From: Gammaproteobacteria bacterium
Lineage (GTDB): Bacteria; Pseudomonadota; Gammaproteobacteria; Steroidobacterales; Steroidobacteraceae
Assembly (NCBI GenBank): GCA_004297335.1
Contig: SCUD01000022.1
Coordinates: 1 to 48,083, forward strand
Direction: 5' to 3'
DNA length: 48,083 bases
Shown here: in pieces, positions 35,517 to 45,161 of the stretch
How positions within the stretch are numbered: position 1 is the stretch's first letter
Layout of the letters: every line of letters begins with the position of its first letter
Position numbers and translations under genes: made by a program
The notes under the pieces: model-generated
Told to the model about the DNA's origin: nothing
Database searches by the model: none
What the model saw: only the letters and a program-made list of their open reading frames with translations

Positions 35517-38222
35517 CTAGGCAGCGGCATCGCGCGCATCGAGCGCACGGGTCAGCGCCAGCGCGAGTGCGTCCCGGCGTGTCGGTTCGAGCGGACCGCC
35601 GCCCTCGTCCGTGACGTAGAAGACGTCCTCGGCGCGCTCGCCGACGGTCATGATCTTCGCGCCCCGCAGTTCGACGTGCTGGTCCCACAGCACCTTGCCG
35701 ATCTCGGACAGCAGCCCGGGGCGGTCGCCCGCGACCAGTTCCAGGATCGTCCGGCGGCTGTCGGGATCGTCGCTGAAGGTCACCTGGGTCGGCGTAGTGA
35801 ACATCCGGGCCTGGCGCGGAACGCGGCGGGCGACCGTTGGCGCGGCTCCGTCCGGTACGGCCAGTGCCTGGCCGAGCAGCCGCTCGATGCCGGCCATGCG
35901 CTGGGGGTCGTGGATCGGCAGTCCGGTGTCCTCGAGCACCAGGTAGCTGTCGAGGCTGGCGCCGTCCACGGTGGGCGTGATCCGCGCATCGACGATGCTG
36001 AGCCCGAGCTGGTCGAGCGCGGCCGTCGTGCGCGCAAAGCTGTGGCGCCGCCCGCGCGTGTGCACGAGGATCACGGTCGCGCCGCCACGGCCCGGCTGGT
36101 CGGCGACCGCAACGAGTGGCCTGGTGTCCGCCGGGTCGCGGGCCGCGAGCTCGGCGGTATGCCAGGCGACCTCGGCCGCGGAATGGCACAGGAAGTAGTC
36201 GTCGGTCAGCGCCGGCCAGACCCGGCCGGCGGCATCGACGCCGACGCGCGCAGCTGCCAGCAGCTCACGCGCGTGGGACTGGGTCTCGGCGATCAGCTGC
36301 TCGCGGTCGATCGGGCGCTCGAGGCCATGGCGCAGTGCCTGCCGGACCCGCTCGTGGAACTCGTCGAACAGCGAGGCCTTCCACGAGTTCCACAGCTTCG
36401 GGTTGGTGCCACGGACATCGGCGACCGTCAGGACGTAGAGATAATCGAGGTGGGTCTGGTCGCCGACCAGTCGGGCGAAGCTGTTGATCACCTGCGGGTC
36501 GGCGATGTCCTTCTTCTGCGCGGTGACCGACAGTGCCAGGTGGTTGCGCACCAGCCAGGCGGCGAGGCGCGCGTCATAGGGCGACAGGCCCTGTTCCAGG
36601 CAGAAGGCCTCGGCATCCACGGCACCGAGTTCGGAATGATCACCGCCGCGGCCCTTGGCGATGTCGTGGAACAGCGCCGCCAGGTAGGCGACCTCGGGCT
36701 TCGGCAGCGCGCGGAAGATCTGCGCGAGCCGCGGGAACTCGTGGTCGTAGCGCTCGAGCGCGAGGCGCCGCAGGTTGCTGACGACAAACAGCGTGTGCGC
36801 GTCCACGGTATAGGCGTGGAACAGGTCGTATTGCATGCGGCCGACGATGCGGCCGAAGGCCGGGATGTAGCGGCCGAGCACGCCATACAGGTTCATGCGG
36901 CGCAGCTCGTGGGTGACGCCGGCCGGCGCGCGCAGGATCTCGAGGAACAGCCGGTGGTTGCGCGGGTGCTGGCGGAACTCCTCGTCGATCAGCCACAGGT
37001 GCTCGGTGACCAGTCGCAGCGTGTTCGCGCGCACGCCGCGCAGCCGCGGGTTCTGCTGCAGCACGACGAACAGCTCGAGCAGCGCCCCGGGGTTGCGCAC
37101 GAAGACCTCGGGCGAGGTCACCTCCAGGTATTCGTCGCGCTCCTGGAAGGATGGCGACAGCGGTACCGCCGGGGCGTCGCGGTCGGCGAGGATCTCCTCG
37201 CGGAACAGCTGCAGCAGCAGTTCGTTGAGCCAGGACACCGTCATCACGGTGCGGTAGTAACGCTGCATGAACTGCTCGACCGCGAGCGTGTAGGTCGCGT
37301 CCTCGTAGCCGAACATGCGCGCGAGCCGGATCTGGTGGTCGAACAGCAGCCGGTCCTCGCGGCGCTGGGTCACCAGGTGCAAGGCGAACCGGATCCGCCA
37401 CAGGTGGGCCTGGGCGGCCGACAGCTGGGCCAGTTCACGCGCGGTCAGGAAGCCGTGGTCGGCGAGCTCCTGCAGGCTGCCGGCGCCGAAGTGCCGCTTG
37501 GCGACCCAGGCAATGGTCTGGATGTCGCGCAGTCCGCCGGGGCTCTGCTTGACGTTGGGTTCGAGGTTGTAGGCCGTATCGTGATAGCGGTGGTGGCGCT
37601 CCGTCTGCTCGCGGACCTTGGCGTCGAAGAAATCGCGCGATGACCAGAGGCGGTCCGGCGCGAGGGCCCGCCGCATCGCGTCGAACAGTGCCTCCGGCCC
37701 GGCCAGCAGCCGGGCCTCGATCAGCGTGGTCGCGACACTGACATCGGCCAGCGCCTCGCGCTGGCAGTCGTCGATCGTGCGCACGCTGTGTCCGATCTCG
37801 AGGCCGAGATCCCACAGGAAGGTGAAGAACTGCTCGAGCGCCGTGGTCCACGGTTCCTGGTTGCCCTGCGGCAGCAGGACCATGACGTCGAGGTCGGAAC
37901 AGGGCAGCAGCTCGCCACGGCCATAGCCGCCGACAGCGACCAGCGCGAGTTCGGCCGCAGCCGCGCCAGCCCGAAGTTGCCAGGCCTGCCGCAGCAGTAC
38001 GTCGACCAGGCTGGCCCGATCCCGCACCAGCGTTTCAACCGACTCGCCTGCCTCGAAGCGGCGGGCCAGCTCGGCATCGCCATCCTGGCGGGCTGACCGG
38101 AAGTCGCGCAGCGGGTCGCTGGAGGCGGCCAGCCGTGGCTGCAGCGTGGCGAGGAACTCCCAGGCCACCGGCGGCGGGGCCGCTACCGGGGTTCCGGAGG
38201 CCTCAGTGGGATCTGCGCGCAT
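35517..38222 (-). CDS. glnD: [Protein-PII] uridylyltransferase / uridylyl-removing enzyme GlnD
   Basis: GlnD senses glutamine and reversibly uridylylates PII (GlnB/GlnK), the core of nitrogen control. The 901-residue protein has all expected parts. The nucleotidyltransferase motif is VAVGGYGRGELLPCSDLDVM (near residue 97). The HD hydrolase domain has LFHDIAKGRGGDHSE (near 515), and two C-terminal ACT domains (about 700-790 and 815-895) include VELVAGDRPGLLSEIGKVL-like sequence. Length is normal. It lies 15 bp downstream of map and 12 bp upstream of dapD on the same strand, the usual gammaproteobacterial arrangement. Confidence 0.97.
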   Translation of the reverse strand: MRADPTEASGTPVAAPPPVAWEFLATLQPRLAASSDPLRDFRSARQDGDAELARRFEAGESVETLVRDRASLVDVLLRQAWQLRAGAAAAELALVAVGGYGRGELLPCSDLDVMVLLPQGNQEPWTTALEQFFTFLWDLGLEIGHSVRTIDDCQREALADVSVATTLIEARLLAGPEALFDAMRRALAPDRLWSSRDFFDAKVREQTERHHRYHDTAYNLEPNVKQSPGGLRDIQTIAWVAKRHFGAGSLQELADHGFLTARELAQLSAAQAHLWRIRFALHLVTQRREDRLLFDHQIRLARMFGYEDATYTLAVEQFMQRYYRTVMTVSWLNELLLQLFREEILADRDAPAVPLSPSFQERDEYLEVTSPEVFVRNPGALLELFVVLQQNPRLRGVRANTLRLVTEHLWLIDEEFRQHPRNHRLFLEILRAPAGVTHELRRMNLYGVLGRYIPAFGRIVGRMQYDLFHAYTVDAHTLFVVSNLRRLALERYDHEFPRLAQIFRALPKPEVAYLAALFHDIAKGRGGDHSELGAVDAEAFCLEQGLSPYDARLAAWLVRNHLALSVTAQKKDIADPQVINSFARLVGDQTHLDYLYVLTVADVRGTNPKLWNSWKASLFDEFHERVRQALRHGLERPIDREQLIAETQSHARELLAAARVGVDAAGRVWPALTDDYFLCHSAAEVAWHTAELAARDPADTRPLVAVADQPGRGGATVILVHTRGRRHSFARTTAALDQLGLSIVDARITPTVDGASLDSYLVLEDTGLPIHDPQRMAGIERLLGQALAVPDGAAPTVARRVPRQARMFTTPTQVTFSDDPDSRRTILELVAGDRPGLLSEIGKVLWDQHVELRGAKIMTVGERAEDVFYVTDEGGGPLEPTRRDALALALTRALDARDAAA

Positions 38223-38237
38223 GGACCGGCCCGGTTG

Positions 38238-39029
38238 TCAGGACGGGGCCCGCTCGTCGGCACCGAGGGTCAGTACCTCGACGCCGTCCGCGGTGACCAG
38301 CAGCGTGTGTTCCCACTGCGCCGACAGGGAGTGGTCCCGGGTGACCACAGTCCAGCCGTCACCCAGCAGCTTGACCTGCCGGCGGCCGGCGTTGACCATC
38401 GGTTCGATCGTGAAGGTCATCCCCGGCTCGATCACCATGCCGGAGCCGGGCGTTCCATAGTGGAGTACCTGCGGGTCCTCGTGGAAGGCGCGACCGATGC
38501 CGTGGCCGCAGTATTCCTGCACGACCGAATAGCCTTCCGACTCGACGAACTGCTGGATCGCATGGCCCAGGTCCCCGAGCGTCCGGCCCGGCGCCACGAT
38601 GCCGATGCCGCGCCACAGGGCCTGATAGGCCACCCGGCACAGCCGCCGGGCCTGGATGGAGCAGGCCCCGACCTGGAACATGCGACTGGTGTCGCCGTGA
38701 AAGCCGTCCTTGATGACGGTGATGTCGAGGTTGACGATGTCACCGGTGCGCAGCGTTCGTGGCCCCGGGATCCCATGGCAGACGACGTGGTTGACCGAGG
38801 TGCAGATCGATCGCGGAAAACCGCGATAATTGAGCGGCGCCGGAATTGCGTTGAGCTCGCCGACGATGTAATCGTGGCAGATCTGGTCGAGTTCCCCGGT
38901 CGTGATGCCAGGCACGACCCGCGGCCCGATCATGTCCAGGACCTGGGCCGCCAGGCGGCCGGCCGTCCGCATCGCCGCCTGCTCGGCGGGGGACTTGATG
39001 AAACCCTGCGGCTGGCGGGCCATCAGCAT
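38238..39029 (-). CDS. map: Type I methionine aminopeptidase
   Basis: Removes the initiator methionine from nascent proteins. From ATG 39029 it has 263 residues. The five metal ligands are in NLDITVIKDGFHGDTSRMF (two Asp), GHGIGRAFHEDP (His), TFTIEPMV (Glu) and WEHTLLVT region (Glu). CTSVNHVVCHGIPG holds the substrate-contact His. An in-frame GTG at 39071 would extend the gene into the rpsB promoter and adds non-conserved residues; ATG 39029 has GGGAG about 10 nt upstream, and ATG 39023 is also possible. It is divergent from rpsB, as in E. coli. Confidence 0.96.
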   Translation of the reverse strand: MLMARQPQGFIKSPAEQAAMRTAGRLAAQVLDMIGPRVVPGITTGELDQICHDYIVGELNAIPAPLNYRGFPRSICTSVNHVVCHGIPGPRTLRTGDIVNLDITVIKDGFHGDTSRMFQVGACSIQARRLCRVAYQALWRGIGIVAPGRTLGDLGHAIQQFVESEGYSVVQEYCGHGIGRAFHEDPQVLHYGTPGSGMVIEPGMTFTIEPMVNAGRRQVKLLGDGWTVVTRDHSLSAQWEHTLLVTADGVEVLTLGADERAPS

Positions 39030-39054
39030 GGACCGGCGGCTCCCGTGGCTGGCG

Positions 39055-39083
39055 TTGTCCTGATCAACCAAAGATGGTATAAA
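39055..39083 (+). promoter_or_regulatory. Promoter of rpsB-tsf
   Basis: TTGTCC (39055-39060) and TATAAA (39078-39083) are separated by exactly 17 bp. Transcription would start near 39090, followed by a leader of about 117 nt. Confidence 0.65.
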
Positions 39084-39128
39084 GCGCGGCGTTTTTTCTC
39101 AACCTAATCCCCACGTCCATCGTCACCT

Positions 39129-39192
39129 GCGGCGGGGTGCCGGGTCCAGCGATCCGGTTGCCGCATGCGGATGGGCGGAGGTCCAAAACCCC
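39129..39192 (+). promoter_or_regulatory. rpsB leader structure, candidate S2 autoregulatory element
   Basis: GCGGC (39129-39133) pairs with GCCGC (39160-39164) and CCGG (39140-39143) with CCGG (39154-39157), leaving GGGGT (39134-39138) in a bulge. GGGGT can pair with ACCCC (39188-39192), four bases before the AAGGAG ribosome binding site, forming a pseudoknot. Gammaproteobacterial rpsB leaders are known to be bound by S2 for feedback control; the match here is my inference from pairing and position. Confidence 0.45.
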
Positions 39193-39206
39193 GACAAGGA
39201 GTGAAC

Positions 39207-40112
39207 ATGTCCAGCGTGTCCATGCGGCAGATGCTGGAAGCGGGTGTCCATTTTGGCCACCAGACCCGCTTCTGGAACCCGAAGATGGCCCCTTTCATCT
39301 TCGGCGAACGCAACCAGATCCACATCATCAACCTCGAGAAGTCGCTGCCGATGTATCTCGAGGCGGTAGCCTTCGTGAAGGGCGTGGTCGGCGACGGCGG
39401 ACGCGTGCTGTTCGTCGGTACCAAGCGCGGTGCCCGCGACGCGATCCAGACGGAGGCAGGCCGTTGCGGCATGCCCTACGTGAACCAGCGCTGGCTGGGC
39501 GGCATGCTGACCAACTTCAAGACGATCCGGCAGTCCGTCCGGCGCCTGCAGGAGCTCGAGGAGCTGCGGGACAGCGGCGCGCTCGACCGGCGTGGCAAGA
39601 AGGAAGCGCAGACGCTGCGCCGCGAGCTGGACAAGCTGGCGCGCAGTCTCGGCGGCATCAAGGACATGAACGCGCTGCCGGACGTCCTGTTCGTCGTCGA
39701 CGTCGGCCACGAGGAAATCGCGGTGCGCGAGGCCCGCAAACTCGGTATCCCGGTCGTTGCCGTGGTGGACAGCAACTGCGCGCCGGACGGCATCGACTAC
39801 GTGATTCCAGGCAACGACGACGCGATGCGGGCGATCCAGCTCTATGCGGCCGGCATCAGCGAGGCGGTGATCGAGGGCCGGGCGGCGGTACCGGCGGTAC
39901 CGGCCGGCGAGGACGAGTTCGTCGAGCTCGACGAGGAAGGGCAGCCGCGGCGCAAGGCGGCGGCCCGTGCGCCCCGGCGCGCGGCCAGCCCGCGGAGAAA
40001 GCCGGCAGCACGCCCGCGCCCGGCAGCAGCCGCGCCGCAGCGGCCGGGGGAGACAGCCCAGGTGACCGGCGACGATGCCGGGGAAGATCTGGCCACGGAC
40101 GGCGAAGGCTGA
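39207..40112 (+). CDS. rpsB: 30S ribosomal protein S2 with long basic C-terminal tail
   Basis: S2 is a late-assembling small-subunit protein needed for S1 binding. The start ATG 39207 follows a consensus AAGGAG. The conserved core runs to about residue 226 and includes [54 protein letters not shown] and [19 protein letters not shown]. About 75 further residues follow: an acidic stretch ([12 protein letters not shown]), a segment rich in Arg, Ala and Pro, and an acidic end. E. coli S2 has 241 residues against 301 here, so the tail is unusual. tsf follows after 13 bp. Confidence 0.97.
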   Translation: MSSVSMRQMLEAGVHFGHQTRFWNPKMAPFIFGERNQIHIINLEKSLPMYLEAVAFVKGVVGDGGRVLFVGTKRGARDAIQTEAGRCGMPYVNQRWLGGMLTNFKTIRQSVRRLQELEELRDSGALDRRGKKEAQTLRRELDKLARSLGGIKDMNALPDVLFVVDVGHEEIAVREARKLGIPVVAVVDSNCAPDGIDYVIPGNDDAMRAIQLYAAGISEAVIEGRAAVPAVPAGEDEFVELDEEGQPRRKAAARAPRRAASPRRKPAARPRPAAAAPQRPGETAQVTGDDAGEDLATDGEG

Positions 40113-40125
40113 GGGAGCGATACCG

Positions 40126-41016
<891 letters not shown>

Positions 41017-41038
41017 ACTGCGTGCCCGACGGTTACCG

Positions 41039-41064
41039 AACCCCGCCACGGCGGGGTTCTTTAT
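41039..41064 (+). terminator. Intrinsic terminator after rpsB-tsf
   Basis: AACCCCGCC-AC-GGCGGGGTT forms a nine-pair GC-rich hairpin directly followed by CTTTAT, a short T-rich tract. It ends the rpsB-tsf transcript. Confidence 0.85.
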
Positions 41065-41067
41065 AAT
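41062..41067 (+). promoter_or_regulatory. -10 box for pyrH, overlapping the tsf terminator
   Basis: A perfect TATAAT begins within the T-tract of the tsf terminator, 30 bp before the pyrH ATG. The -35 region would fall inside the terminator stem and shows no good match, so this is either a weak promoter or depends on another factor. The predicted leader carries AAGGGGGTG as ribosome binding site. Confidence 0.4.
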
Positions 41068-41097
41068 CACCGTGGCGCACTGGTGAAGGGGGTGGGC

Positions 41098-41832
41098 ATG
41101 GCGGAAACCGCAACCCGACGGCCGCACCGGCGGATCCTGCTGAAGCTGAGCGGCGAGGCGCTGCTCGGCGAGGCCGACTACGGCATCGATCCGGCGATGC
41201 TGCGCCGGGTCGCGGGCGAGATCCGTGAGGTGATGGCTCGTGGCGTCCAGGTCGCGGTCGTGATCGGCGGCGGCAACATCTTCCGCGGTGCTGGTCTCGC
41301 CAGGGCCGGCATGGATCGCGTTACCGCCGACCACATGGGCATGCTGGCGACCGTCATGAACGCGCTGGCGCTGCAGGACGCGCTCGAGTCGCTGGGCAGC
41401 TGGGCCCGGGTCCTGTCGGCGCTCCGGGTCCAGCAGGTCTGCGAGGACTACATCCGTCGCCGTGCGGTGCGGCACCTCGAGAAGAACCGCTGCGTGATCT
41501 TCGCCGCCGGCACGGGCAACCCGTTCTTCACGACTGATACGGCCGCGGCTCTGCGGGCCACCGAGATCGGCGCCGACCTGCTGATCAAGGCGACCAAGGT
41601 CAACGGGGTCTACGACGATGACCCGGCCCGGAATCCGGACGCCCGGCGCTATCGGACGCTGTCGTTCGACAAGGTGCTCGACGACCGCCTTGGCGTGATG
41701 GATGCGACCGCAGTGGTCATGTGCCGCGACAACAACCTGCCGCTGCGGGTCTTCGACCTGCAGAACGAGGGCGACCTGCTGCGCATCGTCGACGGCGAGG
41801 ACGTGGGTACGCTGGTCGCGAACGGCCTGTGA
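41098..41832 (+). CDS. pyrH: UMP kinase
   Basis: Hexameric bacterial UMP kinase of the amino-acid-kinase fold, making UDP for pyrimidine nucleotide synthesis. From ATG 41098 (strong AAGGGGG ribosome binding site) it has 244 residues. Motifs: [12 protein letters not shown] (phosphate loop), [46 protein letters not shown] and [14 protein letters not shown]. It follows the tsf terminator and starts the unit pyrH-frr-uppS-cdsA-dxr-rseP-bamA. Confidence 0.97.
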   Translation: MAETATRRPHRRILLKLSGEALLGEADYGIDPAMLRRVAGEIREVMARGVQVAVVIGGGNIFRGAGLARAGMDRVTADHMGMLATVMNALALQDALESLGSWARVLSALRVQQVCEDYIRRRAVRHLEKNRCVIFAAGTGNPFFTTDTAAALRATEIGADLLIKATKVNGVYDDDPARNPDARRYRTLSFDKVLDDRLGVMDATAVVMCRDNNLPLRVFDLQNEGDLLRIVDGEDVGTLVANGL

Positions 41833-41860
41833 GCGGGAGCCCGGCGAGGAGCAGTTCATC

Positions 41861-42418
41861 ATGATCGAGGAAATGAAGAACGATGCGGTCCAGCGCATGA
41901 CCCGCTGCGTCACGGGGCTGCGGGAGCATTTCCGGCGGATGCGCACCGGCCGCGCCAGTACCGCCCTGCTCGACGGCATCCGCGTCGATTACTACGGCAG
42001 CGAGGTGCCGCTCACCCAGGTCGCCAACGTCACGGTGGAGGACGCGCGCACGCTGGTGGTGACCCCCTGGGACAAGTCCGCGGTCGCTGCGGTCGAGAAG
42101 GCGATCCACAAGTCAGACCTCGGGCTGACACCCAACACGGCCGGTCAAGTGATCCGCCTGCCGTTGCCGCCGATGACCGAGGAGCGGCGCCGGGAACTCA
42201 CCAAGGTCGCGCGCCACGAGGCCGAGAATGCGCGCGTGGGCGTGCGCGCCGTACGCCGCGACCTGATGAACGAACTCAAGGAACTGTTGAAGGAGAAGCT
42301 GATCTCGGAGGATGACGACCGCCGCGCCCATGACGAGGTCCAGAAGCTGACCGACCGTTTCGTGCAGGAGGTCGACGCGGTGCTCGCCGAAAAAGAAAAA
42401 GAGCTGCTGCAGGTCTGA
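41861..42418 (+). CDS. frr: Ribosome recycling factor
   Basis: RRF splits post-termination ribosomes together with EF-G. The 185-residue length is canonical. It contains HFRRMRTGRASTALLDGIRV, YYGSEVPLTQVANVTVEDAR, TPWDKSAVAAVEKAI, LPLPPMTEERRRELTKVARH and the long C-terminal helix ending EVDAVLAEKEKELLQV. The ATG at 41861 follows CGAGGAGCAG. The last codons contain two A-runs (GAAAAAGAAAAAGAG). uppS starts 6 bp after the stop. Confidence 0.97.
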   Translation: MIEEMKNDAVQRMTRCVTGLREHFRRMRTGRASTALLDGIRVDYYGSEVPLTQVANVTVEDARTLVVTPWDKSAVAAVEKAIHKSDLGLTPNTAGQVIRLPLPPMTEERRRELTKVARHEAENARVGVRAVRRDLMNELKELLKEKLISEDDDRRAHDEVQKLTDRFVQEVDAVLAEKEKELLQV

Positions 42419-42424
42419 AACAGC

Positions 42425-43171
42425 ATGACCGCTTCCGACCAGGCCCGCATGGCGCCGGTCCCGCGCCATGTCGCCGTGATCATGGACGGCAACGGTCGCT
42501 GGGCTGAGCGCCGGGCGTTGCCGCGTGCCGCCGGCCATCGGGCTGGCGCCCGTGCGGTGCGCGCGATCATCGAACATGCAGCCCGGTGCGGCATCGAGGC
42601 GCTGACCCTGTTTGCGTTCTCCAGCGAGAACTGGCGGCGGCCACCGGATGAGGTCGGCCTGCTGATGCAATTGCTGCTCGAGGCGCTCGACCGCGAAGTG
42701 ACTGAACTCGCCACCAATGAAGTGCGGCTGCGCTTCGTGGGTGACCGCAGCCGGCTCACGCCGCTGCTGGCCGGACGCATGGCCGAGGCCGAGCGCCGCA
42801 CGGCGGCGGGCCAACGGCTCGACCTGATGGTCGCCGTGGCCTACGGGGGCCGCTGGGACCTCGCACAGGCCGCGCGGCAACTGGCCCTGGAAACTGCAGC
42901 GGGCCGCATCGACCCGGCTGCCATCGACGAGGCGGCGCTGGCCGCGCGACTGGTCACTGCCGGCCGGCCCGAGCCGGACCTGTTCATCCGCACCGGTGGG
43001 GAGCGGAGAATCAGTAACTTCATGCTCTGGGATCTCGCCTATACCGAGCTCTGGTTCACCGACGCGCTGTGGCCGGACTTCGACGACAGCGCCCTCGATG
43101 CGGCGCTCGCGGACTTCGCGGGCCGACAGCGGCGATTCGGCCGCACGGCGGCGCAGCTGGGGCGCGCCTGA
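42425..43171 (+). CDS. uppS: Undecaprenyl pyrophosphate synthase
   Basis: The cis-prenyltransferase that makes the C55 lipid carrier for peptidoglycan and other envelope polymers. The 248-residue protein has [20 protein letters not shown] (catalytic Asp and phosphate contacts), [36 protein letters not shown] and the C-terminal [24 protein letters not shown] and WPDFD motifs. The stop overlaps the cdsA start (TGATG). Confidence 0.97.
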   Translation: MTASDQARMAPVPRHVAVIMDGNGRWAERRALPRAAGHRAGARAVRAIIEHAARCGIEALTLFAFSSENWRRPPDEVGLLMQLLLEALDREVTELATNEVRLRFVGDRSRLTPLLAGRMAEAERRTAAGQRLDLMVAVAYGGRWDLAQAARQLALETAAGRIDPAAIDEAALAARLVTAGRPEPDLFIRTGGERRISNFMLWDLAYTELWFTDALWPDFDDSALDAALADFAGRQRRFGRTAAQLGRA

Positions 43172-43974
43172 TGCTCGGGCAGCGCATCCGCACCGCGCTG
43201 GTCATGCTCCTGGTGCTGGCTATCGTGTTGTTCGGACTGCCGCGAGCGGCGGCCATCGCGGGCCTCGCTGTGCTGATCCTGTTCGGAGCCTGGGAGTGGG
43301 CTGCGCTGGCGGGCATCAGCGGCTGGTTTGGGCGGTCCGGCTATGTAGCGACCTGTGCGGCGCTGATGGTCGCGCTGTGGACCGGTACTGGGGATCCGGT
43401 TCGCTTCCAGGCCGTGCTCGCCGTGGTCATGGCGGGCTGGATACTGATCTTCGGCTGGATTGTCTTTGCACCCCGCAGCGGGCCGCGCTGGCTCGCAGCG
43501 GCGACCGGACTCTGGGCGCTGGCACCGGCCTGGCTCGCGCTTGGACGCCTGCTGGTACAGGACGAACGTGGATACGAATGGGTCATCTTCGTGCTGCTGC
43601 TGGTCTGGGCGGCGGATATCGGTGCCTTTTTCGTCGGCCGTCGCTTCGGACGAGTGCACCTCGCCCCGCGGGTAAGCCCGAACAAGACCTGGGAGGGAGT
43701 CCTCGGCGGACTGCTGGGAGGGCTGTTGATCGCATTTGCGGCCCACGCCTGGTTCGGGCTGCCGGCGCTCGCCTTCCTGCCCTTGTGCGTGGCCGCGGTA
43801 CTGGTATCGGTGGTCGGGGACCTGGCCGAGAGCATGTTCAAGCGCCAGCGGGGGCTGAAGGACAGCGGCCGGCTGCTGCCCGGACATGGCGGCGTGCTCG
43901 ACCGGATCGACAGCCTGACTGCTGCGGCGCCACTGCTGGCGCTCGGTCTGTCGTGGCTTGGGCGCGTGACGTGA
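43171..43974 (+). CDS. cdsA: Phosphatidate cytidylyltransferase
   Basis: Inner-membrane enzyme forming CDP-diacylglycerol from phosphatidate and CTP, the branch point of phospholipid synthesis. The 267-residue protein has about seven or eight membrane helices. The family signature is [18 protein letters not shown], and [20 protein letters not shown] and [12 protein letters not shown] carry the metal-binding acidic residues. The start ATG overlaps the uppS stop and its own stop overlaps the GTG of dxr. Confidence 0.96.
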   Translation: MLGQRIRTALVMLLVLAIVLFGLPRAAAIAGLAVLILFGAWEWAALAGISGWFGRSGYVATCAALMVALWTGTGDPVRFQAVLAVVMAGWILIFGWIVFAPRSGPRWLAAATGLWALAPAWLALGRLLVQDERGYEWVIFVLLLVWAADIGAFFVGRRFGRVHLAPRVSPNKTWEGVLGGLLGGLLIAFAAHAWFGLPALAFLPLCVAAVLVSVVGDLAESMFKRQRGLKDSGRLLPGHGGVLDRIDSLTAAAPLLALGLSWLGRVT

Positions 43975-45161
43975 AGGGCCTGGTCGTACTCGGCGCGACC
44001 GGTTCGATCGGCGCGAGCACGCTCGAGGTGGCGGCGCTGCATCCGGACCGGTTCCAGGTCCTGGGTCTCGCTGCCCGCGCCAATGACGAGGGCCTCGCCA
44101 CGCTCTGCCGGCGCTTCCGGCCACGGGTGGCCGCGATGCTGGATCCGGCCGCCGGCTTGCGGTTGCGGGAATGCCTCGCCCGGGAGGGCATCGCTACCGA
44201 GGTCCTGGGCGGCCCGGAGGCCCTGTGCACGGTCGCCGCCTTGCCGGATGCTGGAATCGTCGTGGCTGGCATTGTCGGCGCTGCGGGGCTCGCCCCGACG
44301 CTCGCGGCCGTGACCGCCGGCAAGCGGGTGCTGCTCGCCAACAAGGAAGCCCTGGTCCTGGCCGGTGCGCTGTTGCTCGAGGCAGCCCGACGCTCCGGCG
44401 CGGAACTGCTGCCCGTGGACAGTGAACATAATGCGATCTTCCAGTGCCTGCCAGCACCGACTCGCAGCGGGGAGGCTGCACCGGGCGTGCGCAAGATCCT
44501 GCTGACTGCTTCGGGTGGGCCGTTCCTCGCGACACCGCCGGAGCGGCTGGCGACGGTCACCCCGGAACAGGCCGTGGCGCATCCGAAATGGCGCATGGGC
44601 CGCAAGATCTCGGTGGATTCCGCGACACTGATGAACAAGGGCCTCGAGGTGATCGAGGCCTGTCACCTGTTCGCGGTAACCCCGGATCGGGTCCAGGTCA
44701 TCATCCACCCGCAGAGCATCGTGCACTCCATGGTCGAGTTCGTGGACGGCTCGGTGCTGGCGCAGCTCGGCAATCCGGACATGCGGATCCCGATCGCGCA
44801 TGCACTCGGCTGGCCCGATCGCATGGACTCGGGAGTCGCCTCCCTGGACTTCATTCAGATTGGCAGATTATCGTTCGAACATCCTGATTTAGAAAGATTT
44901 CCTTGCCTTGAAATTGCTGGGCGCGCGGCCCGTGCCGGTGGCACCGTGCCGGCCGTATTGAACGCGGCCAACGAGGTTGCCGTGCAGGCGTTCCTGGAGC
45001 GCCGGCTGAACTTTACGGGCATCGCCGCAGTCATTGACAGCGTGTTGCAGCGACATGCAGGGAGGGCTGTCGAGAGCCTCGAGGACGCGCTGGCCGCGGA
45101 CGCCTGGGGTCGGGCCGAGGCCCGTCGGCAGCTGCTGTTGCCGAAGGCGGGTACCGCGTGA
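43971..45161 (+). CDS. dxr: 1-deoxy-D-xylulose 5-phosphate reductoisomerase
   Basis: Second enzyme of the methylerythritol phosphate isoprenoid pathway, feeding the neighbouring uppS. The 396-residue protein starts at GTG 43971 with [20 protein letters not shown] (NADPH site) and contains [29 protein letters not shown] (metal ligands), [20 protein letters not shown] and [20 protein letters not shown]. Codons from 44851 to 44920 are strikingly AT-rich (27 of 70 bases G or C) and include AGA and TTA twice each, unlike the rest of the gene, although the encoded [20 protein letters not shown] looks conserved. GTGA overlaps join it to cdsA and rseP. Confidence 0.97.
   Translation: MKGLVVLGATGSIGASTLEVAALHPDRFQVLGLAARANDEGLATLCRRFRPRVAAMLDPAAGLRLRECLAREGIATEVLGGPEALCTVAALPDAGIVVAGIVGAAGLAPTLAAVTAGKRVLLANKEALVLAGALLLEAARRSGAELLPVDSEHNAIFQCLPAPTRSGEAAPGVRKILLTASGGPFLATPPERLATVTPEQAVAHPKWRMGRKISVDSATLMNKGLEVIEACHLFAVTPDRVQVIIHPQSIVHSMVEFVDGSVLAQLGNPDMRIPIAHALGWPDRMDSGVASLDFIQIGRLSFEHPDLERFPCLEIAGRAARAGGTVPAVLNAANEVAVQAFLERRLNFTGIAAVIDSVLQRHAGRAVESLEDALAADAWGRAEARRQLLLPKAGTA

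Noticed and set aside
39030-39071. GTG 39071 as the start of map
   Set aside because: It would place the map N-terminus across the rpsB promoter; the added residues are not conserved and ATG 39029 has a suitable ribosome binding site.
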